64,000 nt of DNA from Marivibrio sp040218065 (GCF_040218065.1 NZ_JAVJQE010000002.1:1-64000); one strand, 5' to 3'. Shown: positions 48,500-58,301, numbered from the stretch's first letter. Notes: generated by a model from the sequence alone, not told the origin. Numbers and translations are program-made.

Positions 48500-49231
48500 C
48501 TACTCGTCGGTGACGACGCGCGCGTCGCCTTCATAGGTGTAGCGCGGCACGGGGCGCTCCGGCGCGCGCAATAACGCCGGCTCCGCCGCCAACTCCAGCG
48601 CCCGGCGCAGCACGAACTTGCTGACCCCGCGCACCTTCGATGAGGCGAGCGCCTCCCCGACCGGCACCCACAGCACTTCCGGCAGCTCGCCGCTCGCCGC
48701 AGCTTCGCCGTGCGCGCGTTCGGCGTCGGCCATGAAGAAGCGGGTGTCGAAGCGGATCGGGCTGATCGGCGGGGTGACGGCGCGCGCGATATAGTGCAGC
48801 GCCTCACGGCCGGGGGCGAGGCCGGCTTCGGCGTACGCCGCCCCCGCAGGACAGTCCGGCGGCGTGGCGCTCGCCGCGGCCGCGGCGGCGGCCGCCCCGA
48901 TAAGCAGGCCCGTCTCCTCCCAGGTCTCGCGCAACGCCGACCAGATCAGTCCGACGGCTTCGTCCGCTTGCGCAGTACGCAGCAGATGCGGGGGCGCCGC
49001 ATCGCGGCCGATCAGCGCCGCCCCGTGGGCCGAATCGCCCGGGTCCAAGGCCCCGCCGGGGAAGACGAAAACGCCCGGCATGAAACGCGCCGTCTCGGGC
49101 CGGCGGCCCATCAGCACCTCCGCGCGCTCCGGCCCCGCCTTCGGCGTGCGCAACAGCACCAGGCTCGCGGCGGGACGGGGGGTGACGGGCTCGGCCGGCG
49201 CGCTCGCGCCGGGGACGGGTTGATCGATCAT
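48500..49231 (-). CDS. Nudix hydrolase, NUDT19-like
   Basis: A 243-residue Nudix protein, probably a CoA or nucleotide diphosphatase. The Nudix box is split: GVFVFPGGALDPGDS comes about 45 residues before ALRETWEETGLLIG, and the insertion is the mark of NUDT19/RP2-type CoA diphosphatases. The Glu metal ligands in REtxEE are present. The N-terminus PAASLVLLRTP and C-terminal strand VRGVSKFVLRRALEL agree. It lies 36 bases from the protease gene and probably shares its transcript. Confidence 0.82.
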   Translation of the reverse strand: MIDQPVPGASAPAEPVTPRPAASLVLLRTPKAGPERAEVLMGRRPETARFMPGVFVFPGGALDPGDSAHGAALIGRDAAPPHLLRTAQADEAVGLIWSALRETWEETGLLIGAAAAAAAASATPPDCPAGAAYAEAGLAPGREALHYIARAVTPPISPIRFDTRFFMADAERAHGEAAASGELPEVLWVPVGEALASSKVRGVSKFVLRRALELAAEPALLRAPERPVPRYTYEGDARVVTDE

Positions 49232-49267
49232 CGGGGCGGCGGGTCTCTCTGTTGACGCGACGGGCTC

Positions 49268-50827
49268 TTACGTATCGGCGGGCCAACGGCCGAGCGCGAT
49301 CGCCCGTTCGTAAAGGGCCGGTTGCTCAAGCAGAAGCCGTGCGACGGCCATATCGATGTCGCCGCCCTCGTGGGGAATCCAACTGCAGGCGGACAGCACC
49401 CGCGCAATGTCGGCGTCGGCGGCCTTTGGCGCAAGCCCGCGGCGCAGGGCGACGGGGCTTTCGCCCGCGCTGGCGGCGGCGAGGCCCTCGTCCAGCGCCC
49501 GCACGGCGTCGCGCGCGCCGCTGGTGCAGATGGTCGGGCCGACGCCCAGCCGCTGAAGCGGATAGCCGCTGGGAGCCACGAACCGCGCCCAGGTGAGATA
49601 GAGTTCTCCGTCGTTCGGCAGCGGGATGACCGTCTGAATCGTCCCTTTTCCGAACGAGTTCATGCCCACGACCGCCGCGCGGCCCTGATCCTGCAGGGCG
49701 GCGGCCAGAATCTCCGCCGCGCTGGCGGAGGCCCCGTTGATCAGGATCACCAGCGGTCGGGCGTGCGCCAGATCGCCCGGCTCTGCGTAGAAGCGCTGAT
49801 GGCTGTTCGGATGCCGACCGTCCGCGCGGCTGATCAACCCGGCCTCGAGGAACAGGTCGGCGCTGTCCACAGCCTGGTCCAGGAGGCCGCCGGGATTGCC
49901 GCGCAGGTCCAGAATGACCCCCTCGCGGCGCCCGCCGGCCGCAGCCTGGGCGCTCGCTAGGGCCTCCGCCAGTCGTTTGGCGGTGCGTTGGTTAAAACTC
50001 GAGACCGAGATGACGGCGACGCCGTCTTCCCGCCGCAGATCGACCGTGTCCGGTACGATCCGGGTTCGGCCGACCGCGACCGTTATCGGCTCTGCCACTC
50101 CCGCGCGCCGGATGGTAACCGTAACGGGCCGATCGATCGGGCCGCGCAGCCGCTCAGCGATCCGGCGAAGACCCAGGCCGCTCAACGGCGCCGCCTCGAC
50201 GGCCACGATGACGTCGTCGACCAACAGACCGGCGCCGGCGGCGGGATTGTCCGGCTCGACCCGCGTGATGCGCGCGCCGTCCGGGTGGGCCTCCAGCGTG
50301 ACCCCGATCCCTCCGAAACCGTCGCGTTCGGCCCGCGCTTCGCGCGCGGCCTCACGCCCGGCGTAGCGCGACGCGCGATCAAGCCGCGCCAGCATGCCGT
50401 CGAAAAACGCGTCGTAGAGCGCTTCCTGCTCGACCGCCGCAAGCGCCGGGCTGTCCGCCCGCGCCGCGACCAGCAGCATGCGCGCCTTGTCCGCCCATGC
50501 GGCTGCGTCGCCTGCGTCGTCGGCTCCGGCGTCGGCCCGCCCGGCGACCGTCTCGTTCAGGCGCACCGTCACGCCGGCGTCGCGCGCCTCGACCTTGAGC
50601 GTCTTGTCGAACCGCGCCAGGCCTTCGAGGCCGGCGGCGACCAAATCGGCCGGGACTGTGGGCTCAATGTAATAAAGATCGATCTCCTCCAACGCGGCCT
50701 CAGTCATCCGCTCGAAGGCCCCGGGGTCGAGGCGATCGTCCGGATCGCCGGCCGCGCAGGCGGCGAGGAGAAGGGCGGCCGACAGCGCGCCTGCGCGTCG
50801 CAGCCGCGCCGCCGCTCGCGAAGCCAT
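49268..50827 (-). CDS. S41 family (C-terminal processing) peptidase, lipoprotein
   Basis: A 519-residue periplasmic protease anchored by a lipobox (ALLLAAC, lipidated Cys at about 24). A PDZ domain occupies about 185-270 (GFGGIGVTLEAHPDGARITR). The S41 domain carries ILDLRGNPGGLLDQAVD, the catalytic serine in INGASASAAEILAAALQD and lysine in NSFGKGTIQTVIPL. The tail includes late cysteines (ICTSG, SACSW). The ATG at 50825-50827 begins the signal; a longer frame is open upstream. Its substrate is not known; Prc/CtpA relatives trim envelope proteins. Confidence 0.9.
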   Translation of the reverse strand: MASRAAARLRRAGALSAALLLAACAAGDPDDRLDPGAFERMTEAALEEIDLYYIEPTVPADLVAAGLEGLARFDKTLKVEARDAGVTVRLNETVAGRADAGADDAGDAAAWADKARMLLVAARADSPALAAVEQEALYDAFFDGMLARLDRASRYAGREAAREARAERDGFGGIGVTLEAHPDGARITRVEPDNPAAGAGLLVDDVIVAVEAAPLSGLGLRRIAERLRGPIDRPVTVTIRRAGVAEPITVAVGRTRIVPDTVDLRREDGVAVISVSSFNQRTAKRLAEALASAQAAAGGRREGVILDLRGNPGGLLDQAVDSADLFLEAGLISRADGRHPNSHQRFYAEPGDLAHARPLVILINGASASAAEILAAALQDQGRAAVVGMNSFGKGTIQTVIPLPNDGELYLTWARFVAPSGYPLQRLGVGPTICTSGARDAVRALDEGLAAASAGESPVALRRGLAPKAADADIARVLSACSWIPHEGGDIDMAVARLLLEQPALYERAIALGRWPADT

Positions 50828-51017
50828 GCCCGACCCGTTCGCCACCCGTGAAAACCCTTTTGAAACAATCTGATGCCCTGACGGCACCATAGCCGCAGGG
50901 CGTCCCCAAGGCTAGGGGCGGGATATCCGATGGAAGCGATGGCGGCTGCGAAGCGTCGCGCCGTCCGCACGGCTCCTGGGGAAACCGGGCGTCCCGCCTG
51001 CGCGCCGCCCTGAAAGC

Positions 51018-53330
51018 CTAGCGCCCCTTGCCCTTCTTGCCGGGCTTTTTCGGACCCTTCTTGGCGCCCTTGCGCGGCGGCCCGCGCTTGCCGACCGGTC
51101 GTTTGGACCCGGGGCGGCCGCGATCTCCGGACGACGCGACCTGGCGCTCGCCTTTCGGCAGGACGGTTCCGCCGTCGATCACTTCGAGGATCAACCCGCC
51201 GGAAAGCGGGCTCGCTTCGACAAGGCGAACCGTCACCGGATCGCCCAGGCGGAAGGCCAGACCGTCATAGGCGCCGACCAGGCGATGATGCACCTCGTCA
51301 TGCTGATACCGATCGCGGGGCAGGGAGCGGATGGGGACCAGCCCGTCGGCGCCCGTCTCCTCAAGACGCACGAACAGCCCGAAGCGCTGCACGCCGGTCA
51401 CGCGGCCCTGGAACTCCGCGCCGATCCGATCGGCCATGTAGGCGGAGAGGTAGCGGTCGGTCGCCTCGCGCTCGGCCATGATGGCGCGCCGCTCGGTCTG
51501 AGAGATATGCTCGCCGAATTCTTCGAACCGCTCCGCCTGTTCGCCGGGCAGCCCGCCGTCGCCGAGCCCGTAGGCCGAGACCAGCGCGCGATGGACCAGC
51601 AGGTCGGCGTAGCGTCGGATCGGCGAGGTGAAGTGGCAGTAGCGCTCCAGCGCCAGGCCGAAATGCCCGCGGTTTTCGGGGCTGTAGACGGCCTGCGCCT
51701 GCCCGCGCAGGATCAGGTCGGAGACGATCTGCGCCTTCTCGGTATCGGCCGCCTGCGCGAGAATGCCGGTGAACTGCGCCGGCTTCGGCGTCTGGCCCTT
51801 GGCGAGCTTGAAGCCGAGCGCGCCGAGCGATTCGCGCAGCATCTCCAGCTTGTCGAGCGGCGGCGGCTCGTGCACTCGGTACATCGCCGGCGCGCGCTTC
51901 GCCTCCAGCGCCTGAGCGGCGGCGACGTTGGCGCAGATCATGAACTCTTCGATCAGCTTGTGGCTGTCGAAACGCTGTCGACGCGCGATCTCCTTCACCC
52001 GTCCGCTTTCGCCGACCACGACCTGCAGCTCCGGCAGATCGAGCTCCAGCGTCCCGCGCGCCTCGCGATTGCGCTTGAGAGCGGCGTAGGCGGCGTAGAG
52101 CGGCTCGATAACCGCCTCCTTCAGCGGGTCGGTCGCCTCGTCCGGATGGCCGTCGGCGGCGCGCTGCACCTGGGTGTAGGTGAGGCGCGCGTGGCTGCGC
52201 ATCAGCGCGCGGACCACCTTGTGACGCTTCAGGCGTCCGTCGATGTCGATCACCATCTGCATGGCGAGGCAGGCGCGATCTTCGTTGGGGCGGAGCGAAC
52301 ACAGATCGTTCGACAGCGCCTCCGGCAGCATCGGCACGACGCGATCAGGGAAATAGACGGAATTGCCGCGATCGCGCGCCGCCTTGTCGAGCGCGCCCTC
52401 GGGCCGGACGTAATGCGAGACGTCGGCGATGGCGACCGTGATCTCGAAGCCGCCGGCGTTGTTGGGATCCGGGTCCGGACGCGCGTGGACGGCGTCGTCG
52501 AAGTCGCGGGCGTCGGCGCCGTCGATGGTGACCAGCGGCAGGGCGCGCAGATCCGTGCGTTTGCCGAGCGCGGGGACCTTCGAGCCCTCGGCCTCCTTGA
52601 GGGCCGCCTCCGGAAACTCGACCGGTATTCCCTGGCTGTGGATCGCGATCAGGCTGAAGGCTTTCGGATCGTCCAGCGCGCCGACCCGCTCGACGACCCG
52701 CGCCATGTGGCCCGTGCCGCGCCCGCCGGGCAGGGTCTCCGCCAGCACCAGGTCACCGACGGCGGCGCCGCCCAGATCCTCGCGTTCGACGAACCAGCTC
52801 TTGGTCGATCCCTTTTCCGTCGGGACCAGCAGGGCGCCGCCCTTGGCCGATTCCAGCAAACCCAGAAGCTTCGCGGGGCCGGCCTTCAGGGTCCGGATGA
52901 TCCCGGCCTCATAGCGCTTTGCGCCGACGCGGCGCAGCTTCGCCAGCACCCGATCGCCTTCGCGCGGCGCCGGGCCGCTGCGCGGCGCGCCGACGATCAG
53001 GATATGCGGCGGGTCGCCGGCGTCGTCCGGCCAGCTGGTCGGCTTGGCGTAAAGCTCGCCGTCCCGGTCCACGCCGTCGATCTGCAGCACCGCCACCTCG
53101 GGCAGGGCGCCCTTGGGCGCCATCTTGCGCTTGGCGCCGCGGTCGATCTTTCCGTCGCTCTCGATCTCTTTCAGCAGGCCGCGCAGGTCGGCGCGCTGCG
53201 CGCCCTTGATGTTGAAGGCGCGCGCGATTTCGCGCTTGCCGACCGGTTTGTCGCTGTCCTGGATGAAGCGGACGATCTGCTGCTTCGAAGGAAGGGGCGT
53301 CTTGTCGTCCGGATCGCCTTTCTTCGCCAA
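51018..53330 (-). CDS. rnr: Ribonuclease R
   Basis: A 770-residue 3' to 5' exoribonuclease. The N-terminal winged-helix region (KQQIVRFIQDSDKPVGKREI) and cold-shock domains precede the RNB core with the catalytic aspartates in TIDGADARDFDDAVHA and PEALSNDLCSLRPNEDRAC. CHFTSPIRRYADLLVHRAL completes the active site. An S1 domain and a Lys/Gly-rich tail close the protein. It lies six bases after topA on the same strand, so the pair is one transcript. Confidence 0.97.
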   Translation of the reverse strand: MAKKGDPDDKTPLPSKQQIVRFIQDSDKPVGKREIARAFNIKGAQRADLRGLLKEIESDGKIDRGAKRKMAPKGALPEVAVLQIDGVDRDGELYAKPTSWPDDAGDPPHILIVGAPRSGPAPREGDRVLAKLRRVGAKRYEAGIIRTLKAGPAKLLGLLESAKGGALLVPTEKGSTKSWFVEREDLGGAAVGDLVLAETLPGGRGTGHMARVVERVGALDDPKAFSLIAIHSQGIPVEFPEAALKEAEGSKVPALGKRTDLRALPLVTIDGADARDFDDAVHARPDPDPNNAGGFEITVAIADVSHYVRPEGALDKAARDRGNSVYFPDRVVPMLPEALSNDLCSLRPNEDRACLAMQMVIDIDGRLKRHKVVRALMRSHARLTYTQVQRAADGHPDEATDPLKEAVIEPLYAAYAALKRNREARGTLELDLPELQVVVGESGRVKEIARRQRFDSHKLIEEFMICANVAAAQALEAKRAPAMYRVHEPPPLDKLEMLRESLGALGFKLAKGQTPKPAQFTGILAQAADTEKAQIVSDLILRGQAQAVYSPENRGHFGLALERYCHFTSPIRRYADLLVHRALVSAYGLGDGGLPGEQAERFEEFGEHISQTERRAIMAEREATDRYLSAYMADRIGAEFQGRVTGVQRFGLFVRLEETGADGLVPIRSLPRDRYQHDEVHHRLVGAYDGLAFRLGDPVTVRLVEASPLSGGLILEVIDGGTVLPKGERQVASSGDRGRPGSKRPVGKRGPPRKGAKKGPKKPGKKGKGR

Positions 53331-53336
53331 AATCCG

Positions 53337-55991
53337 TCAGCCCGCCTTGCGGCCGGCGGCCTTTTTCGCCGTCGCCTTCTTGGCTTTCGATTTCTTGGCC
53401 TTCGATTTCTTTGCGCCCGCCTTTTTCGCAGTCGCCTGCTTGGGGCCGGCCTTCTTGGCCGCGCCCTTCTTGGCGGCCTTCGCGTCGATCAACTCGATCG
53501 CCTGCTCCAGCGTCACGTCCCCGGGCTCGGCGCCCTTCGGGATCGAGGCGTAGATCTTGCCGTGCTTCACATAAGGCCCGAAGCGGCCGGAGCCGAGCTG
53601 GATCGGTTTGCCGTCGGAGGGATGCGCGCCGAGCTCCTTGCCGGCGCCGGCCTTGCCCTTCTCGCCCGCCTCCGCGATCACCGCCACGGCGCGGTTGATG
53701 CCGATCGTCAGCACGTCGTCGTCCGCCGGCAGCGAGATGAAGCGGTCGCCGTGCTTCAGATAGGGGCCGTAGCGGCCGAGACCGGCCTGGATTTTGGCGC
53801 CGGACTCCGGATGCTCGCCCAGGTCGCGGGGGAGGGCGAGCAATCGGAGGGCCGTCTGCAGATCCAGCGTGTTCGGGTCCATCCCCTTCAGCAGTGAGGT
53901 ACGCTTGGGCTTTTTGCCTTTCTCCGCCTCGCCGCGCTGGACGTAGAGGCCATAGGGTCCCTTGCGCAGGCTGACAACTTCGCCCGTATCGGGATCGTAG
54001 CCGAGATCGCGCGGGAACTCGCCTTCCACCGGGCCGATTCCGTCGGCGTCGTTGGCGGCGGTGCCGATGTCGCGGGTGAATTTGCAGTCGGGATAGTTGG
54101 AGCAGGCGATGAAGGCCCCGAACTTCCCGAAGTTCAGGTTCAGGCGCCCGTTGGAGCAGGCGGGACAGACGCGCGCCGCTTCGGTCGAGCCGTTCTCGTC
54201 CTGCTCGAAGAAGTGGGGGCCGAGTTCGCGGTCGATGGTCTCGCGCACCTCGATCGGCGAGAGGTCCATCGTCTCCTCGCAGATTTTCGAGAAGGCCTCC
54301 CAGAAATCGCGCAGCACCTGCTTCCAGTCGACTTGGCCGTCGGAGACCTCGTCGAGCCGCTCCTCCAGCGCCGCGGTGAAGTCATAGGAAAAGTAGCGTT
54401 CGAAGAAACTGGCCAAAAAGGCCGTGACCAGCCGACCCCGGTCCTCCGGAATGAAGCGCCGCTTGTCGAGTCGGACGTATTCCCGGTCCTGCAGCACCTT
54501 AAGGATCGAAGCGTAGGTGGAGGGACGGCCGATCCCGAGCTCCTCCATTTTCTTGACGAGGCTCGCTTCCGAATAGCGGGGCGGGGGTTGGGTGAAGTGC
54601 TGGTTCGCCGCCGCCTCGAGCAGTTTGGCGTCGGCGCCTTCCTCCAACTGCGGAAGCATGCGGCCTTCGTCGCTTTCCTCGCCCGGATCGTCCACGTCCT
54701 CGCGATAAAGCGTGAGGAACCCGTCGAAGCGAACGACGGAGCCTGTGGCGCGCAGCATCGTCTCGCCGGTCCGGTCCGCCAGATCGACCGCGACGTTGTC
54801 GAGCACGGCGCTCTCCATCTGGCTCGCCAGCGTGCGCTTCCAGATGAGCTCGTAGAGGCGCAGCATGTCGCCGTCGATATAGCGGCTAACCTGCTCTGGC
54901 CGGCGGAACAGGTCGGTCGGACGCACGGCCTCGTGCGCCTCCTGCGCGTTCTTCGCTTTGGTGCGGTACTGCCGCGGGCCGGAGGGTAGGTAGTCCGGCC
55001 CGTAATCGTCGCTGATCAGGTTGCGCGCCGCCGTCAGCGCGTCGTTCGACAGAATGGTGCTGTCGGTCCGCATATAGGTGATGAGGCCGACCGTCTCGCC
55101 GCCGATGTCGACGCCTTCGTAGAGCTTCTGGGCCAGCGTCATCGTCTTGGTCGCTCCGAAATAGAGCTTCCGGCTGGCCTCCTGCTGCAGGGTGGAGGTG
55201 GTGAAGGGCGGGGCGGGATTGCGCTTGGTCTGCTTGCGCTCGACCTTCGCGACCGTGTAGGCGCCGGCGCGCACGGCTTCGAGGGCCCGGGTCGCGGCGC
55301 GTTCGCCGCCGAGCGAGAACTTGTCGAGCTTCTCGCCGTCGAGACGGGTCAGTTTGGCCGGGAACCGCCGCCCTTCGGCGTTCGCCATCGTCGCGTCGAT
55401 CGACCAGTACTCCTGCGGTCGGAAGGCCTCGATCTCCGCCTCGCGCTCGCAGATCAGACGCAACGCCACCGACTGGACGCGGCCGGCCGACTTGGCGCCG
55501 GGCAGCTTGCGCCACAGCACGGGCGACAGCGTGAAGCCCACGAGATAGTCGAGCGCCCGGCGCGCCAGATAGGCCTCGATCAGCTCGTCGTTGAGCGGGC
55601 GAGGGCGCTCCATCGCGTCGAGCACGGCGTTCTTCGTAATCTCGTTGAAGACGACGCGGTTGACCTCCACGCCGTTCAGCGCCTTGCGCCGGGCCAGTTC
55701 TTCCTGGATATGCCAGCTAATCGCCTCGCCCTCGCGATCGGGGTCCGTGGCGAGGTAAAGGCGTTTCGCGCCCTTCAGGCGCTTGGCGACCTCGTCGATC
55801 CGCTTCTTGGATTGGCTGTCGACGTCCCAGCGCATCGAGAAGTCGCGCTCAGGGTCGACCGAGCCGTCTTTGGGCGGCAAATCGCGCACATGGCCGTAGG
55901 AGGCGACCACGTCGAACTGGTCGCCGAGATATTTGTTGATCGTCTTCGCCTTCGCCGGAGACTCGACGACGACGAGGTTGGGGGCCGCCAT
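53337..55991 (-). CDS. topA: DNA topoisomerase I
   Basis: A 884-residue type IA topoisomerase that relaxes negative supercoils. The TOPRIM domain opens MAAPNLVVVESPAKAKTINK and has LATDPDREGEAISWH; the catalytic tyrosine is Y306 in LITYMRTDST. A zinc finger (CPACSNGRLNLNFG, then CSNYPDCKFTRD) and repeated GRYGPYLKHGDRFI-like modules follow. The end is a Lys/Ala-rich tail of about 45 residues, common in alphaproteobacteria. A GGCGTCA/TGACGCC hairpin (56058-56073) stands between it and the DUF2336 gene. Confidence 0.98.
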   Translation of the reverse strand: MAAPNLVVVESPAKAKTINKYLGDQFDVVASYGHVRDLPPKDGSVDPERDFSMRWDVDSQSKKRIDEVAKRLKGAKRLYLATDPDREGEAISWHIQEELARRKALNGVEVNRVVFNEITKNAVLDAMERPRPLNDELIEAYLARRALDYLVGFTLSPVLWRKLPGAKSAGRVQSVALRLICEREAEIEAFRPQEYWSIDATMANAEGRRFPAKLTRLDGEKLDKFSLGGERAATRALEAVRAGAYTVAKVERKQTKRNPAPPFTTSTLQQEASRKLYFGATKTMTLAQKLYEGVDIGGETVGLITYMRTDSTILSNDALTAARNLISDDYGPDYLPSGPRQYRTKAKNAQEAHEAVRPTDLFRRPEQVSRYIDGDMLRLYELIWKRTLASQMESAVLDNVAVDLADRTGETMLRATGSVVRFDGFLTLYREDVDDPGEESDEGRMLPQLEEGADAKLLEAAANQHFTQPPPRYSEASLVKKMEELGIGRPSTYASILKVLQDREYVRLDKRRFIPEDRGRLVTAFLASFFERYFSYDFTAALEERLDEVSDGQVDWKQVLRDFWEAFSKICEETMDLSPIEVRETIDRELGPHFFEQDENGSTEAARVCPACSNGRLNLNFGKFGAFIACSNYPDCKFTRDIGTAANDADGIGPVEGEFPRDLGYDPDTGEVVSLRKGPYGLYVQRGEAEKGKKPKRTSLLKGMDPNTLDLQTALRLLALPRDLGEHPESGAKIQAGLGRYGPYLKHGDRFISLPADDDVLTIGINRAVAVIAEAGEKGKAGAGKELGAHPSDGKPIQLGSGRFGPYVKHGKIYASIPKGAEPGDVTLEQAIELIDAKAAKKGAAKKAGPKQATAKKAGAKKSKAKKSKAKKATAKKAAGRKAG

Positions 55992-56126
55992 ATGCTTGAT
56001 CCGCCGTCCGTTTCTGGGGGCTTGTCGCGGGATGGAGAATTGGCGCCCAACAAGGCCGGCGTCAACTGACGCCGCCTAAGGCGCTCATATTGCGGGAAAA
56101 AGAAAGCCTTTTCGCGAAAAACGCCG

Positions 56127-57239
56127 TCAGTGCGCGGCGGGCTTTTCACCCGGCGGGCGTCGGCGCCACTGGCGCAGGACGGTCGCGGCGCCCAGCGGTT
56201 CAATGCGGTCGAAATAGGCGCAGGCCCGGTCCAGACCGCCGTCGATGGTGAAGCCCGCCCACCCGGCGTCGTCGTGGAACGCCTGCAGGACGTCGATGAA
56301 GCGCTCCGAATCGAGGCCGAGCGCCTTGCAGGCGATGGCGGCGGTCTGCGGGCTGTCGGGCGCGAAGATTCGCGCGACCGTCTCGGCCGGCAGGCGGGTC
56401 TCCGTCGCGACCTCGCTGAGGAAGGCGTCGGCGCCGTCCTGGTGCAGGACGCGAACCAGGCGGGCCGCGCGACGGCGAACCCGCGCCGCGGGGTCCGCCG
56501 TCTCCGTTTTGGACCAGCCGGCGGCGGAGCCTTGAGATCTGCCGGCGTCTTCATCCAGCGCCGTCCAGACGGCGGCGTCGACGGACTCGTCGAGCGCCTC
56601 GCTGTCGATGGCGAAGTTGCGTGCGATATGATGGCGCAACGCTTCGCCGACCCAAACGTAAAGCCGGCGCGCCAAGTCGGTCGGCAGGTCGCGGCGCTTG
56701 ACCAGCAACTCCTGATAATCCTCCGCCTCGACCGACCGTTCGACCAGAATCTCCAGCGAATCGCGGCCGAGCTTCGCCGTCTCGTTGCGCATCAGGGTGC
56801 GGTCGATCTCCGCCTCTCCCTGGTTCACCAGCCGGCGGCACACCACCTCGCTTACCTCGGGGCGGCTCGCGACCGCGATCGCGTGGCCGGTTCCCTGGCG
56901 GGCGATCAGCGTCAGCAGATCCTGGTCGCTCAACTGCCGGCTGCGCACGATGATCGGGTAGGCGACATGCACGGCGTCGTTCGACAGAAAGGCCAGAAGA
57001 TCGCGCGGCACGTCGATGCGTTCGGCCAGAATGTCGGCGATGTGGCGGCGGATTTGCACCTCCACCCGGTCGATCAGCTGGCGCAGAATCTGATAGGTGA
57101 GGTCGAGTTCGGAGGGCGTCAGGTCCGCTTGCTGATCCAGGCACATCTTCGCGATCGACGCGGCCAGGCCGCCCTTGCCGTCGATCGCCCGCTGATGCGC
57201 CAGCCGTAGAAGCTTGCCGTATGAAACCTGTCTCGCCAT
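56127..57239 (-). CDS. DUF2336 family protein
   Basis: A soluble, helical 370-residue protein of the alphaproteobacterial DUF2336 family. Family blocks are LTYQILRQLIDRVEVQIRRH, HVAYPIIVRSRQLSDQDLL, HAIAVASRPEVSEVVCRRLV and LVERSVEAEDYQELLVKR. The function is unknown; HEAT-like repeats suggest protein binding. The start at 57237-57239 is chosen by family length; its ribosome site is weak. A perfect CRP-type palindrome lies 123 bases upstream (57362-57377) and could control it. Confidence 0.8.
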   Translation of the reverse strand: MARQVSYGKLLRLAHQRAIDGKGGLAASIAKMCLDQQADLTPSELDLTYQILRQLIDRVEVQIRRHIADILAERIDVPRDLLAFLSNDAVHVAYPIIVRSRQLSDQDLLTLIARQGTGHAIAVASRPEVSEVVCRRLVNQGEAEIDRTLMRNETAKLGRDSLEILVERSVEAEDYQELLVKRRDLPTDLARRLYVWVGEALRHHIARNFAIDSEALDESVDAAVWTALDEDAGRSQGSAAGWSKTETADPAARVRRRAARLVRVLHQDGADAFLSEVATETRLPAETVARIFAPDSPQTAAIACKALGLDSERFIDVLQAFHDDAGWAGFTIDGGLDRACAYFDRIEPLGAATVLRQWRRRPPGEKPAAH

Positions 57240-57572
57240 TCGTTTCGTCAATCCGCGCCGTTCTCGACGCTCGATCCGCATTGGGTCAATGACGGGCGGG
57301 GGAGATGCGTGGACTCCGCTCCGCCGGCAGCCTCGTTCTAGCAGCCGAGGGACATTTTAGCTGTGACCCCAGTCACAACAAGGTAAAAAATATGTCCTTA
57401 TTGACGTGGGCGAAAGCAACATAAGAAAAAATACGCGATATTATTTCGGTCGAATTTATCTGGAATGCCGGAGATCAGGCGGGCGCGCGCGGTCTCATGA
57501 GGGGCCGGAGCGCAGCCGTGCGGGACCGGGGGATGCGGACCCTACCGGGGCGTCAGTCCTCGAACCGAGGCG
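57240..57572. other. 333-base intergenic region upstream of the DUF2336 gene
   Basis: No convincing gene is present. The stretch 57359-57470 is much richer in A+T than the rest of the window and holds a perfect CRP-type palindrome (57362-57377) and A tracts (57385-57390 and 57426-57431). A short open frame at 57406-57588 has a composition unlike its neighbours and runs into the end of the alanyl-tRNA editing gene; it is probably not coding. The AT-rich block looks like promoter DNA for the minus-strand DUF2336 gene. Confidence 0.55.
57362..57377. promoter_or_regulatory. Perfect CRP/CAP-type site
   Basis: TGTGA-CCCCAG-TCACA is an exact TGTGA-N6-TCACA palindrome, the textbook core of a cAMP-receptor-protein site. 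It lies 123 bases upstream of the DUF2336 start within AT-rich DNA. The window also encodes a cyclase and two cNMP-binding proteins, but neither of those has a DNA-binding domain, so the protein that binds here is elsewhere. Confidence 0.6.
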
Positions 57573-58301
57573 TCAGCCCTCGAGATGAACGGCGATGCGC
57601 TTGTTGTGCGCGCCCTTGTTCTCGATCTTGCCGATGCGCAGGCGCCCGATCTCGCCGGTGCGCGCGACATGGGTGCCGCCGCAGGGCTGCAGGTCCACAG
57701 GCGCGTCCGCGCGGCCGATTTGAATGAGGCGCACGGTCCCTTTGCCGCGCGGCGGGGCGACGGACATGGTGCGCACCAACTCGGGCCGGGCGTCCAGTTC
57801 CTCGTCCGCGACGGCGGTGATCGTCACCGAATGGTCCGCCGCCGTCAGGGCGTTCAGATCCGCCTCGAGCCTTTCCTTGTCGAGGTCGAAATCTCCCAGG
57901 TCGAAGTCGATTCGGCTCTTGTCCGCGCCGACCTGGCAGCCGTTGATCGGCCGCGGGATCAGGGCCAGCATCAGATGCATCGTCGTGTGCATCTGCATCA
58001 GCCGGAAACGATTGTCCCAATCGATCGCGCAGGACACCGTCTCGCCGGGCTGGGGGAGCGTCTGCCCCTCCTCCGGCACGTGGACGATGTCGTCGCCGAC
58101 ATAGAGCGTCGTCCCAATGCGGATCTCGGCGCCGTCCTCTTTGGTCATCACGCCGCGGTCGCCCGGCTGGCCGCCGCCGGTGGGATAGAAGACGGTGCGA
58201 TCCAGGATGATCCCGCCGCGCTCATTGACCTCAAGCACGTGCGCCTCGCAGGTCGTCAGATAGGAATCGGCGCGAAACAGCTCGTCGGTACGCTCGGTCA
58301 T
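57573..58301 (-). CDS. Alanyl-tRNA editing protein AlaX
   Basis: A free-standing editing domain of 242 residues that hydrolyses Ser- or Gly-tRNA(Ala). Zinc ligands appear as HTTMH (HxxxH) and QPCGGTHV (CxxxH), with TVFYPTGGGQPGDRG as the domain start. The ATG at 58299-58301 follows AGAGGAC; an open frame continues upstream without a ribosome site. It is convergent with nothing and diverges from guaB across 296 bases. Confidence 0.88.
   Translation of the reverse strand: MTERTDELFRADSYLTTCEAHVLEVNERGGIILDRTVFYPTGGGQPGDRGVMTKEDGAEIRIGTTLYVGDDIVHVPEEGQTLPQPGETVSCAIDWDNRFRLMQMHTTMHLMLALIPRPINGCQVGADKSRIDFDLGDFDLDKERLEADLNALTAADHSVTITAVADEELDARPELVRTMSVAPPRGKGTVRLIQIGRADAPVDLQPCGGTHVARTGEIGRLRIGKIENKGAHNKRIAVHLEG

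Noticed and set aside
57406..57588. Possible 60-residue gene starting in the AT-rich island (GESNIRKNTRYYFGRIYLE)
   Set aside because: The start has a different codon use, the second half is an antisense shadow of the AlaX gene, and no ribosome site or family is seen.
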